From positions 2,914,001 through 2,978,000 of the forward strand of contig NC_063022.1 of NCBI RefSeq assembly GCF_020509005.1: a stretch of DNA of 64,000 bases. Reading direction: 5' to 3'. Below the pieces are notes generated by a model that saw nothing but the letters and a program-made list of their open reading frames with translations, made no database searches and had not been told where the DNA came from. This DNA is from Fulvia fulva (lineage: Eukaryota; Ascomycota; Dothideomycetes; Mycosphaerellales; Mycosphaerellaceae). Of this stretch, positions 32,425-43,771 are shown piece after piece. The translations under genes and the position numbers were made by a program. Position 1 is the stretch's first letter. Every line of letters starts with the position of its first letter.

Positions 32425-35400
32425 CTAGTCATTGATGCTTTCCGGGCTAGGTGGAGCTCCGTGCATCTCAAGTCCTTTCTCCGGATCTTCATTCTCTTGA
32501 GGTTCTGGCTCTGGTGGCTTGAGCTGCAACGGCTTGAGCGCCTTGGCCTTCTCTTCACCTTCTTCAAGTTTTCGCTTCTTCTTCGCAGCTTGCTGTTGCT
32601 CCTTAAGCGGTCTCTTACGCGGTGAACTGATCTTGCCGGTGGGTGGTAATCGCGGCTTGGGAAAGCGCTGTTTCGCTGGAAGATCCTCGTCCTCGATGAG
32701 TGGTTCGTCGCGGTTGTGACGCAGCTTGTTGCGGAAGAAGTCCTGTATGAGTCCGACCTGTTCGCCAAGGTTCTCCTTGGAGATAGGCTCGTACACTGGA
32801 GGAGGCTCGAAGATGAAGCCTGAGCTCGAGACAGGTCCTTGGTTCTGTATCTGGTAGCCGCTGTGCAAACGGTTCTGCAGAAGATGGAGCGGCACGCTGA
32901 GGTTCTCCAGACCAAACTCATCTGCGAGGCCAAGTTCTCGAAAGCCAAAGAAGTCCTCGTTGAGATCTTCGGCGAAATCACCGCCGACGAACTGCTCGCT
33001 GCCGTCGTTGAAGGCGCCTGCGCCGTCCGCACCTGCATGATCGCCCAAGGCGGGTCGCTAGTAACAAGTCAGTATTTGCTGCACGATTAGAGCTTTCCAG
33101 GCCACATACCAAAAGATCCGCCAAGTGCGATTTCATACGTTCGTGCATCGTTGTGAGCTTCGTCGCTTGCCTTTCAACGTCATCCTTGATGTAGGACTCA
33201 ATTGACTCGATATCCACACCATTCTCGTGCATGGTGTGGAGAATCTGTTCTTCGACTGTGTGACCGACCGTACCAACGTCCTTCTTTGGTTGCTCGTGGT
33301 AGACTTTCATTGTCTGTGTGAGGTGGTTGATGTGGTTGATAGCAACGTCCGTCATCGCTTCTAGCGCGGAGGGCTGGAAGTCTTCGAAACCTGCGTGGTA
33401 GAAGATCTTGCCGATCGAGCGTTGCAAAGCGGCACGATTGACTGATGCTGACAGTAGCGGACCCTCTTCAGAGACCACAGTCGTACCAACATCTTGCTCC
33501 ACAAATGGCTCGGGCTCGTACTTCTGGAACTGGTTCTGATACGTCTTCTCGTCGTTAGTACTTCAACAAAATGTTAAAGAGATTGGTCAGTACTCACCTG
33601 TGCCTGAATCTGCATCTGCTTGACAATGCCGATCTTGGCCGTGACTTTTCTCGTCTCCTGCATTTGCTGTATGTTTGCCTCGAGCTTCTTGGTCAGAGAT
33701 CCCTGGGTAGACTTGTATCGATCCTTGGGGTACATGCGCATCCACTCCTCTGCTTGCTGAACAAATCCTTCAGAGTCTGTGGTCCATCTCCATCGTTCGT
33801 CCAGATCAGGGATCGCACATAGTGGGTCGTAGTAGTCGGGTAAAGTCGAGTCTTCGTCCTGCTCGATACCTTCGGCCAGTGTCTCGCCTTTGGTAGCTTG
33901 TTCGGCGTTATCATCGTCGGCGCCTTCCTGCGTGTCACCTTCGATCGATGGCTTCTCCGAAAGCATCTTCTGCTGCCGTATCCACCTTCGCATACCAGGC
34001 TTCGTTCTAGCCAATGCAGGTTCTTCCGGATTGAGCTTCTCCCCGCGTTCTCCGCGAAAGAGTCGATGCCTTTCCGCAGCGGCTTGAGCACGATCTTTTT
34101 TCGTCACTTGCTTCCATGTCTTGAATTCTGTGTCGTCCTCGTCTGCATCCTCGGTCGGTGCGCTCACTACCGAATGGCCCAGACCATCAATCTCCATGAC
34201 ATCGGTCTGACTGGCGGGAACTGCAGTTCCATTGACGCCATTTACGCCCAGCGGCGTTGCAAGACCTGGAGGCGGCGTGTTGAGTCCAGCAGAGCTCATG
34301 TCGTGCGACTCGGAATCTGCTCTGAGAAAGTCGTTGCGCAGATTAGACGCAGATGCGTGCATCGCAGGTTTTCTATCCTCTGGTGCAGGCGTAGACGTAT
34401 CCGCTATAGCAACTGGAGGCGCTCCTGGCGGTGCTTTCCTTGCAGAACTCGTCGCGCTCTTCTTCGGTGCTTTACGACCACGTGAGGCCATAATCGGCGC
34501 ATCGTCATCCTCGCTGTCTTCCTCTGCAGCATGCATTCGACGCTCCTCCGCCTCAACTTCAGCTCGGTCGCGGACCACAATCTCAGGGATCAAAGGGATC
34601 AGCTTGTCGGTCTCCTTGCGCATATACAGTGCCTTCTTGCGCAATGGATGTGCTGGGTCTTGGTTGTACTTCAAGCAATTCGCCCAAATCAGCTGGAGAT
34701 CATCCACGAATTCTCTCTTGCTCTTGTATGCCAGCTGCTTGAGTTTCTTGATCATGCTTCCAATGTCCATGGGTGTCTTGATTACGTTGAAGTAGTCTGG
34801 CGCTTCTCGCTTCGACACACGGGTCAAGAATGGCTGAGCGTATTCGGTCATGGCCTTGAGCTCCATAAGAACCTTCTCAGCTGCTTCATAAAGCTCTTCT
34901 TGACCCACGCGATCTTCGCTAGCCCATTTGCTCCGGCCCTTTCTGACCTCCGAGATGAGAGTCCTGAGCTGGTTGTCAGATGCCTTGACCATGTCACGCT
35001 TTGCATCGATTCGTGCGATGAGATGCTTGAGTGTGAGGCTGGAAGCGCCCAGATCAGCACTACCCAGAGAGCCTTGTGTCGCGCCAGTCGCAGCGGCCGT
35101 CCCAGACGCGTTAGATGTAATATTTGCAACGGCATTCGGGCCTCCCGACATCTCGTTCTCCACCTCGCGATCCAGGTCGTCCAGCTTCTGTTGCTCCAGC
35201 ATGGCATCTCTGTCATTCTCAAAGGTATAGAACATGCTCTGGAAGTTGAACTTGGCCCTTTCTGCCTCCCTCTTCTTGTCTTCTTCCAACTGCTTGCGCA
35301 CCTCTTCAGCACTCTTGGACGGGTCGGAGGCAGTGGTGGCGGTAGTGGTAGTCGCTCGTAGGGTCGGAGGCTTGACGGCGGGCGCGGAGGTTCGGACGTG

Positions 35401-35883
35401 GTGGGGAGACAGGCCGTTGACGAGTGCAGCTTTTCCCTTGGCCTTGAGCGGGCTTTCCTTCTCCGCCTCTTCTTCCTCGTCCTCGTCGTCGTCATCGCCA
35501 TAGTCATCGTCAATCTGGCGGGCGGCTTTCTTGGGCGGAGCGGAAGTCTTGGCGGTGGTCTGGTCGTGGGGATGGCCGCTTCCGGCAGGAGCAGCAGCGG
35601 CGGTATCGATGAACTTGCGGGATGCGCGATGCGTCTGAGTGTCCGTGCCGAAGAGCGCGGCAATGCTGGCCTGTGTCTTCTCCCATTGCGCGGTGAGCTG
35701 GGCGTGTATGGGGTCCTCCGGCTGGTCATCGTCTCCGGCGACGCTCGCCGCGCCGAGACTGGACCCGATGGTCGCATCTCGTGTCATACTGACTGCGCGA
35801 CGAGCGCTACCATTTACTCCATTAGGGGCGCGTGGGTGGCCGTGAATGCCGTTGATCGCAGGCCGCGAAGGTGTCGAGCTCAT
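32425..35883 (-). CDS. SPT7: SAGA complex subunit SPT7 (bromodomain, histone fold)
   Basis: Three exons, 35883-33598, 33544-33110 and 33057-32425, join in phase 0 at both junctions. Intron 1 (53 nt) has GTGAGT and a perfect TACTAAC branch. Intron 2 (52 nt) has GTATGT. The product is 1,117 residues. Exon 1 holds acidic and Ser-rich linkers, then a bromodomain at about residues 330-450 ([34 protein letters not shown]) that would read acetyl-lysine. Exon 2 holds the Spt7-type histone fold ([22 protein letters not shown]), which pairs with Ada1/TAF partners. Exon 3 carries PPPVYEPI and the conserved [18 protein letters not shown] near the C-terminus. SPT7 scaffolds the SAGA co-activator. The stop is a single TAG followed by a long open frame. 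Confidence 0.93.
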
Positions 35884-36451
35884 GACCTGGTGCCCCTCCC
35901 GTGGTCGCGAGACTCCGACAGCCCTCCCGGCAAAGGCTCGCTCGCCAGTCTCGTGATACGCGACGGCGATATGGGACTCATGAGAATCCTGGCGTCGACG
36001 CGATCACGGTGGTGGTCGAATATGTGATGGTTTCGATGGGTGGTGGTGCTGCAGGATGAATCTTTGACGAGGTGACGTTCGCGTGGTGGAGGCGTCGCTC
36101 CGGCTGGATTGATTCTGGAGAAGCAGCAGAACAGAGTCTCCAAGTCGAGTGCGATCGAGCAGCCTCACCAAACACCTCCCCAATAGCATGTGCACAATAA
36201 GAATGTATCATCAATTCAGCAAGAGTCTGCTATTCACATTGCAGACGAACAATGTGCATTGTCAATGGTCTGCATCAAAGTGTAGCTATTGTGTCCATCA
36301 ATTGGCGATGCGTGACGCCCAAAACTCGTGGCACAGTGCCGTCTGGACAGCTTCAAGCAAGGCGGGAGTGAACCTCTCCAAAGAACAAGTCGACACATCG
36401 TGACACCCTCCACCTACCAGCACAACACTACTCACGCAAAGCAATGTCTTG
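35884..36451. other. Divergent promoter region between SPT7 and the VanZ-like gene
   Basis: 568 bp separate the ATG of SPT7 (35883, minus strand) from that of the VanZ-like gene (36452, plus strand). Short frames on both strands lack coding character. It is presumed to hold both promoters. No consensus element was confidently identified. Confidence 0.4.
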
Positions 36452-37469
36452 ATGTCGTCGCTTCGTATTCGGCAGCCTTTCGCCGGTAAGTCATCGCTGC
36501 ATCATGTGTATACAGGCAGCTGCGAGCATGTGAAGAGTACCTGATTGTCACTAGCTTCATTCGCGGTGCTGCTGCTAGTCTCAGCCTACCTCGGCCTCTC
36601 GACGCAAAAGATCCCTCAGTATGGCCAGAGTGACAAGGGACTGCACTTCATAGCCTTCTTCCTGCTTACAGTGAGTCCAATCCCAACACTCGCACGTTGC
36701 GACAGGATGGAGGACCAGGCAGCCAAGCTTCACCACATGGCATGCCGAAGAACAACCCATAGCACGGCAAGAGTGGGATCATGGTCACACTACTGCTATA
36801 CCTTCGCCATCCTGAAGATCTCAACATGCATCTTCTATGGGCACATAAGCTGTGAAGCTCTACCTGCGACCATCACCTCCGCCATACCTCTCATTACTCG
36901 ATACCACCACCAACATGCTCTAACACAACATCCCACAGACATCCTTCTACTGGACTCCCGACCTCCCGCGCCGCCGCATAATCCACGCAACCCTCCTGAT
37001 CGTAACAGCAGGCCTCGCCATCGGCTCCGAAATCATCCAAGCCCTCCTCCCCAACGGCCGAGACTTCGACCCATTCGACATCCTAGCCAACGTAGTAGGC
37101 TCGACAGCCTCCCTCCTCCTCTGCTCCCTCTACCACAAACGCATGCGCGAGCGTCGTCGCAAGAATAAACACTACGACATTGTTCCCGGTGACGAAATCG
37201 CAGACGACGATGGAGGCGAGGCGGAGCTGGATGATCTGGGCAGAGCGGAAGCAGGGCTAGGAGCGCAAGAGACGGGAACGATAGCTGTGGAGCTCCCTCC
37301 TCCGCAAGCGAATGGAGGTGCGGCGAAGAATGTGGATGTGAGTGAGGAGCTGGATAATTGGGATGAGAACGAGGAAGATTGGGAGGAGGAAGGTGCGGAG
37401 GGAGCAAGAGTTGCTGCGGGAGTTGGAAGAGACGGAGCAGCGGAGGATGGGAAGAAGAGGGTTGACTGA
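36452..37469 (+). CDS. VanZ-like domain membrane protein
   Basis: Exons are 36452-36485, 36555-36670 and 36939-37469. Intron 1 has GTAAGT and CTAG. Intron 2 has GTGAGT and an ACAG acceptor and is unusually long, at 268 nt. The 227-residue product starts MSSLRIRQPFAASFAVLLL and has about four hydrophobic helices. These include GLHFIAFFLLT, IIHATLLIVTAGLAIGSEII and the VanZ signature GRDFDPFDILANVVGSTASL. A Lys/Arg-rich stretch and a long acidic, probably cytosolic tail (EELDNWDENEEDWEEE) follow. Fungal VanZ-like proteins are uncharacterised, and the name comes from a bacterial teicoplanin-resistance protein, so no resistance role is implied. The upstream in-frame ATG at 36444 is out of register and gives only a tripeptide. 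Confidence 0.8.
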
Positions 37470-38370
37470 GTGATTGATTGTATGAGTTACGAATAGGCTA
37501 TGGATGGGGCTGGCAACAGACCGGACCGGGTTATGCTTAGATGTATGAGTGAGATTGAAATGAATGAGGCCATGCCCCAGTGCTCGACCTACATATGAAG
37601 CGTGACTTTACTCAAAGTGCCAACATGCCATCGATTGCAGAGCAGGTGAACGTACTACCGCATCTGGGTGAGCATGCACAGGCACGGCCTTGAAAATACA
37701 GGTCAGTCAAGGAGGGCGGCAGGGGCTGAACATAGAATACAACAGAATTTACGCGATACCTGACGAAAGAAGGCGACCGCGTGTAGGCAAGCTTCGGACG
37801 AAGGAATCATTGAGCACATAAATCGACGGCAGCATCGTGGGGACCTCTCAGCACATGTGTTGCCACCGCCGAGCGCCGACGAGCAGCATTGAAGTCCACA
37901 ACTGACCTTGAGGCAACGAGTCCCGCCACGTCAAAGCGCAGCGGCGCTGCGCCAAAACACACACATCCCTCATGACGCCGTACAAGAGCACAGCGGACAG
38001 ACACTTGAAGCCAGTCTTTCAACCAGCAACAAGGCGAAGCCTCATCGAGTCCAACTTGCCGTCACACAAGCAGACCCTCAGCATTCTAGAGACCATGCAA
38101 AACGCAAAATAATCTCTGGGAGGGGTTCATCTGAACTGAATCAGGTACGCGCCTCGTAACATCGGTTCATTTTGAAGGAAGCTATGTTTTCTCGTCACAG
38201 CTTCAGACCAGCCTTCCAGCTGTTATCGCCGGGTATTTTGTCGTGCCTGACATGTTTCATTGTCCACGCTCTTCAAATCGTCCCGGCTTGCTGTACGCCT
38301 CTTTCGTATTGACTCGGCGGGTCTGGTACCTCTCGTGAAACCTCGTTATCGTGCTGTTACTGGTGGTCGT
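37470..38370. other. Intergenic region, no gene seen
   Basis: This is 900 bp between the convergent 3' ends of the VanZ-like gene and RPS26. The frames present are short and lack codon bias. It presumably holds both 3' untranslated regions and terminators. Confidence 0.35.
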
Positions 38371-38861
38371 CTATGCGGCAGCCTGGGCGCCGAGCGGCTT
38401 CTGGGCGGTCTGAGCTGGGTTGACCTTCTTGCCGTCCTTGTTGTAGCGGACACGAGGGGGTGGAGCACGGTTGCGGCGACCCTCGCGCGAGCGGACACTG
38501 CACGATACTGTTAGAAGATGTTGTACGTGTTAGTTGGCTGTGATATGCCATACCGAACGATCTTTCCGTGGATGGCGCAGGAAACGCAGTACTGGAGCTT
38601 CAAGTACATCTTGGGGACAGAGTACTCGGCGAAGACGGAGGCGTCTGAGATATCACGGATGGCGGCGGACTCGACCATGTTGCGGATGGTGAATCTCTTG
38701 ATCGCCTTGTCCTTTGGTGTGCATCGCGAGCAGTTGGAGCAGCGGATTGGCTTGACGTCTAAATAGCATCTGTTAGTAGATGACCTGGGTGGTGAGATTG
38801 TAGTATCCTTACGGCCGCGGCCCTTCTTGTTGCGACCGTTGGATGCGCGCTTCTTGACCAT
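38371..38861 (-). CDS. RPS26: Small-subunit ribosomal protein eS26
   Basis: Three exons (38861-38813, 38758-38554, 38497-38371) encode 126 residues of eS26, near the mRNA exit of the 40S subunit. Intron 1 has GTAAGG, CTAAC and TTTAG. Intron 2 has GTATGG, CTAAC and GCAG. The N-terminus is [20 protein letters not shown]. The zinc-binding cysteines sit at the family positions, C23/C26 (CSNC) and C74/C77 (CVSC). The strongly conserved [15 protein letters not shown] segment is present, and the C-terminus is basic and then Ala-rich, ending in AQAAA. A second possible acceptor lies a few bases upstream in intron 2, but only the chosen one restores the family sequence [10 protein letters not shown]. 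Confidence 0.95.
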
Positions 38862-39208
38862 ATTTGCGACTGTGTGGGTGTTGTGCTGTGGTTAGTGAAG
38901 GACGAAGGGCTGAAGTCAAGTTTCGTGTGGCCGAATTTGAGCTGTGCGTGGCGAACTGAGGCCCACACACTCACACGTGATGCAATCAACGCGCTAGTCG
39001 CAAGTCGCTTAGCTTCGGCATGTCGGCTGCCGACAGATCAAGGGTTGTTTACCTTTACCTTTGTGCTTCTCGACACCTTCGAACTTCGAAGCTCTCGAGT
39101 TGTTGTTGTCGTCGCAGGACGTTGCAACGGGAGAAACGCCTCCCATACCGACACATCACTCTTGGCTGAACCACATCGACGACTATCGCTTGAGGAAGAT
39201 TGGGCGCC
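38862..39208. promoter_or_regulatory. Divergent promoter of RPS26 and the CBS/PB1 gene
   Basis: 347 bp separate the two start codons. The stretch contains a CACGTG E-box at 38974-38979 inside ACACTCACACGTGATG, and pyrimidine/T-rich tracts near 39050-39065. Basic helix-loop-helix factors bind CACGTG, and its use for ribosomal protein genes is known in some yeasts. Its role here is inferred. Confidence 0.45.
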
Positions 39209-41262
39209 ATGTCGACAATGAGCGGTCAGCGAGGCACACCGAAAGGGAAGAGCGAGTATGCTCAAGGATCAGGAGGCACACTTTCTGGTATCCCCCGACC
39301 GAAGCTGGAGTCGACCATCAGCGATGCGAACACATCTCTCAGTGCCAGCAGGGCGAAGACGTCGAAACGCGATGAGGTATGGAGATCAATCACATGCAAG
39401 ACGATCCTTGCAGCAATGGCTAAGAAACATGCTAGGCACTACGGAAGAAGCTTGAGGGCGACCTCAGTAAGAAGAGAGGTGCTGCCGGGCGAGCACGACA
39501 GACGAGGAAAGCACCACCTGGCACAGTCCTCGCTCTCCGACCGAACCAGGCTCTCCAGATCAGGCCTAACACGACTGTCACCGAGGCAGCCCAGATGATG
39601 GCCGCTAAGCGCGAAGACTGTGTGCTTGTGACAGACGACGATGACCGGATCGCCGGTATCTTCACTGCGAAAGATCTGGCGTTCAGAGTGGTTGGTGCTG
39701 GGCTTAAGGCGAACAGCGTGACCATTGCAGAGATTATGACGAACAACCCGCTATGCGCCAACACAGACACCAGTGCAACCGATGCGCTTGACCTCATGGT
39801 GCGGAAAGGCTTCAGGCATTTGCCAGTCATGGACGAGAACCACGATATCTCTGGTGTGCTGGACATTACAAAGTGTTTCTACGATGCCATGGAGAAGTTG
39901 GAGCGTGCATACACATCTTCGAAGAAGCTCTACGATGCGCTAGAGGGTGTGCAAGCAGAGCTTGGCTCAAGTCAGCCGCAACAGATTATCCAGTACGTCG
40001 AGGCTGTTCGTCAGCGCATGTCTGGCCCAACTCTCGAGTCAGTCTTGACTGGCCTACCACCCACCACTGTCTCAGTCCGGACGAGCGTCAAAGAGGCGGC
40101 CCAACTCATGAAGGAAAATCACACCACTGCAGTTCTAGTGCAGGATCAAGGCCAGATCACTGGTATCTTTACGTCAAAGGATGTCGTCTTGCGTGTCATT
40201 GCTGCAGGTCTCGACCCAGTCACCTGCAGTGTGATTCGAGTTATGACACCCCACCCAGACTTTGCGCCTTTAGATATGAGCATCCAGCAAGCGCTCAGAA
40301 AGATGCATGATGGCCACTACTTGAACCTCCCAGTCATGAACAAAGAAAGCGACGAGATTGTCGGTATGGTCGATGTTCTCAAGCTTACCTATGCTACTCT
40401 TGACCAAATCAACGGCATGTCGACGGGCGACAACGAGGGTCCCGCCTGGAACAAGTTCTGGATGTCGATGGATCATGGAGACACCGAGTCAATGATGTCT
40501 GGGGAAGGCAGCCACAGTCATGCTCCCGATGCACGATCTGGCATGATGTCGCCCGAAGTGCCCCAGAGACTTGGTTTCGAGCGTGGAGACAGCGTCCTTC
40601 CCACAGACTCGGCATCTCACAACGGCGGCGAGGATGAGGCATCTGCTCTTGCTGGTGCAATCGAGGATAAGCCCTTCACCTTCAAGTTCAAGGCTCCGGG
40701 TGGTCGCATCCATCGCCTGCAAGTCGTTGCTTCGGCCGGTCTCGCAGAGTTCGTGGGCCACGTCGCCGAAAAGCTTGGTCACGAAGCTGATAGTATTGGT
40801 GGCGTTCCCACATTCGAGGACGGCAAGCTCGGCCACGCTGGCTTCGCGCTGAGCTACATGGACAACGAGGGAGATACTGTCTCCATTACGACTGATCATG
40901 ACCTACTCGAGGCTATCATGATGGCTCGCACAGCTCGCAAAGACAAGGTCGATCTCTTCGTGCATGATCCGGAAAAGCCCGCTCTGCCAGTCACCGTCGA
41001 CCCACAACCTGCCATCATCCCACCTACACCACCTGAGAGCTCGATAAGACACCGCAAGCGATACGAAAGCAGCGACGAGCAAGAAGAGGAAGACTCGCCC
41101 AGCGTCCGTCGACGAGAACGCAAGTCGACGGCACCACAACCTGCGAAGGCTCAAGAAGCCATCATTCCGGGTGTACCCAACGAGCTGCTATTGCCAGGTG
41201 CTGTCCTGGTGCTTGGTGTTGTGATTGTCATCACGTTCACGCTTGGCCGGTCCAGCAGGTAA
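39209..41262 (+). CDS. CBS-pair and PB1 domain, tail-anchored protein (Mug70-like)
   Basis: Exon 1 (39209-39376) joins exon 2 (39436-41262) across a 59-nt intron with GTATGG and CTAG. The product is 664 residues. Four CBS repeats occupy about residues 80-360: CVLVTDDDDRIAGIFTAKDL, HLPVMDENHDISGVLD, AVLVQDQGQITGIFTSKDV and LPVMNKESDEIVGMVD. Such pairs bind adenosyl ligands. A PB1 domain begins near residue 469 (FTFKFKAPGGRIHRL), a fold used for protein dimerisation. After a charged Ser/Arg-rich linker, the last 26 residues form one hydrophobic helix ending GRSSR, typical of a C-terminal tail anchor. The same architecture is found in fission yeast Mug70. Function is unknown. It is transcribed divergently from RPS26. 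Confidence 0.9.
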
Positions 41263-42037
41263 TGTGCTGCTGAATCGCTTGGGTCTACACTCCACTTTCC
41301 TAGAATGTGCGCATTTCTTTTTCTGTCAGCGATACTTTACATGGGGCATTCCTGCACTGATACCACTACAGCAATTCCAGTCCTTTGATAGCCAGCCTCA
41401 GAGTCTACTTCAACATCTTTCTTACTGTCAGCTCTCCCCACCAAACTGCAGTGTTCGGGTCAAGCCCCCCTTGTGCATGAGCTATCTCCACTCTAGCTCC
41501 GTGGGCCCTTTCTTTCCAGCAGGCATTGGGATCCATCAAGGTTGTGTTTGGCCAACCACTTCACTTCGTCTACAGTCTTCTGACCTTCTCGCTCCTTTGA
41601 TCGCACGACATACGCACACCGATTCCAAAGCAGTGCGCATCTCGCCCGTTAAGAATGATTCCACATCACAACACCCTTCAGCTTCCCAATGCGACGTCAT
41701 GGCTGGAGCGGGGACCTACAGAACGGCATTGCTGGAGGTTGCACCACTGGGGACTACTTGAAAAGGGCATAGGTCTCGACCGTCGTTTGCACTGACGATT
41801 GGGCGGCATGCAACAGTTTGGGATGTTCCGCTTGAGGGTGGCAGGCTGACATGCACAAATGCATAAATCTTTCTTACGAAGCATGCAAGACATGGGCTTT
41901 GAGAGCCGTAGGAGCAACATCGGCAATGCATCCCGTTGTCGATAATCAAATCGGAGGCTCAGAAACCTGTTGACGAGTTGCTCGCAAGCGTGTAGCATCA
42001 CTCATCATCAGGGCTCCGGAACTTGTCCGTGGTGTCA
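41263..42037. other. Intergenic region left of the LINE insertion
   Basis: The region holds the 3' end of the CBS/PB1 gene and what was, before the LINE inserted, the distal promoter of the GFA-like gene. It has only short frames without motifs. Confidence 0.35.
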
Positions 42038-42050
42038 CAGCGAGAAAATA
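42038..42050 (+). repeat. Target-site duplication, left copy
   Basis: CAGCGAGAAAATA is repeated exactly at 43605-43617 and flanks the LINE insertion. Its A-rich part is typical of a LINE endonuclease nick site. Confidence 0.9.
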
Positions 42051-43604
42051 GATAGATTTGTCATTCCCCTGTTCTAGGACCCTATCCGGCCTATGCAGGT
42101 ATATATCTATTGTTATGTACAAAGGGAAACCCGAATAGGTGAAAACCCTTCCCGCCCCCGACTACTCCTTGTCTATATTAGCTTTCCCTCTGAACGTGCG
42201 TAGTCCATGTCACTACCCCGTTAGCCCCCGCTCCTAGCCGGTCTCGTCGCGCTGCGTCGTGTCCTCTCTTCCTGCACTGCTCCTACTAGGCGGTACTGTT
42301 CTAGCCAGCCCTTCTCTAGTATCCAGTTCGTAATGCGCCGTAGGTCCTCAGCGTTGTTAAGAAGTGCCCCAATCGTCCGGTTCCTCGCCTTTGCCATCCA
42401 CTCCCCCCTTCCTAGCGACCACCTCGGACAGACGAGGAGTGCGTGCCGTACGTTCTGGGAGCGATAGCCGCAGGGGCAGCTAGTATTCGTGTATCCTGGA
42501 ACCTTCCTCCATGATGGGTACCCCTGGAGGCCGATGTGTTCGCTTCGCAGTTGGGTTGCTATGCTACTCTGTGCCCTCGTAAGGCGGTAGTGGATGAGCT
42601 TCGGGGGGTGCTTGACCGCGGATTTCGTAGCTGACCATTCCTTAGGTTGTCCCGCTGGCTGAGGGCGTCCACTATGCCCTACACCCTGGTTTTTCCACCT
42701 CTCTTTCCATAGTTGCTCTACAAACGACTTCTCACCTTCCCATCGTGTTGCTAGCTGTTCGTCCCTTGCCCGGTAGTTTGGCTCGTTTCCGGGTCGAATG
42801 CCCTTATACGCTGGTACTGATTCGCGGGCCCTTGCGACTGCACTGGCGATGACCTTCTGTACTGGGTACTGTGCCGACTTGCCTAAGTAGGAGGTCCGTA
42901 GTCCCTGGATGTATAGGTCGATCGGCGGTATAGCGGTCTCGTGCTCAAGCATCCTTATTGGTGTCGACTTGTATGCCCCGGTGACCTTCCTTAGGCATTG
43001 GTTTTGGATCTTCGCTAGCGGCGCGACGAGTCCCTTCGATGGGCAGGCCCTCTCGCCTAAGGACCACACTTGGCTGCCATAGGTAAGGACTGGCCGTACA
43101 ACAGCCGTATACAGAAGTCGTGACTGCCGGAAGTCCGCCCCCCATGTGGACGCAGTGAGCCTCTGGCATGATGCCATATTCTGTTCAGCTTTCCGTGATA
43201 TTGCCTGTACGTGCTTCCTCCACCGTAGCGCCGGGTCCACCCATAGTCCGAGGATCCTGAGCTGACTTGCCGGGTTAGTCGTGTGCCCCTGTATCTGGAT
43301 GGAAGCTTGCATATTGTGGAACCGTGGCCGGCGCGTAAAGTGTATCAGATTGTACTTTTCTGGGGCAAACCGAGCCCCGTGCCTCCTAGCCCAGTCATCG
43401 CAGATCTTGTGCTTCTCTTCTAGTAGCCTACAGTTCTCCTCAGTCGAGGAAGACCACGCTAGGATGTTCGTGTCGTCTACGAAGCCGCTCGCAGCGGTGT
43501 TCTGGGATTCTAGGGCTGGGAGCAGCGTCGCCATAAAGAAGAGGAACAGAATAGGTGCTAGCGTTGAGCCTTGCGGGATTCCAGTGTGGACTGCTTGAAA
43601 TGGG
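42051..43604 (-). mobile_element. 5'-truncated Tad1-like LINE, reverse transcriptase C-terminal part, open frame
   Basis: This 1,554-bp insertion on the minus strand is bounded by a perfect 13-bp duplication. Its 3' end (left) carries a GATA-type tail; its 5' end (right) is cut inside the reverse transcriptase domain. The frame is open from the right junction to the stop at 42221, about 460 codons. It contains GIPQGSTLAPILFLFF, the catalytic GFVDDTNIL, the LGLWVDPALRWRKHV thumb-like region and the LINE C-terminal motif LTRAQSSIATQLRSEHIGL with CPCGYRSQNVRH. The open frame runs about 97 codons further right, but that part is host DNA read antisense. The same sequence, heavily RIP-mutated, lies at 4172-5740. 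It has no promoter or start and is unlikely to be expressed. Confidence 0.92.
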
Positions 43605-43617
43605 CAGCGAGAAAATA
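43605..43617 (+). repeat. Target-site duplication, right copy
   Basis: This is identical to 42038-42050 (CAGCGAGAAAATA). The GFA-like gene ATG follows 154 bp later, so the LINE landed in its promoter. Confidence 0.9.
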
Positions 43618-43771
43618 AGCCCTCCAAGCTCACACTCGTCCTAAGCTCGAGCTGAATACAAATAGGCTTGGAGCTGTAGCCACTGGACATTTCCCTACAA
43701 CATCCCTCGATCCTTCCTTCCTGCACTATCTCTACATCAACCTTCCCAACACCTCCATCACCCTCCAGAAA

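Noticed and set aside
18681..41262. A secondary-metabolite or other biosynthetic gene cluster
   Set aside because: No backbone synthase, transporter or pathway-specific regulator is present. The genes are unrelated housekeeping functions.
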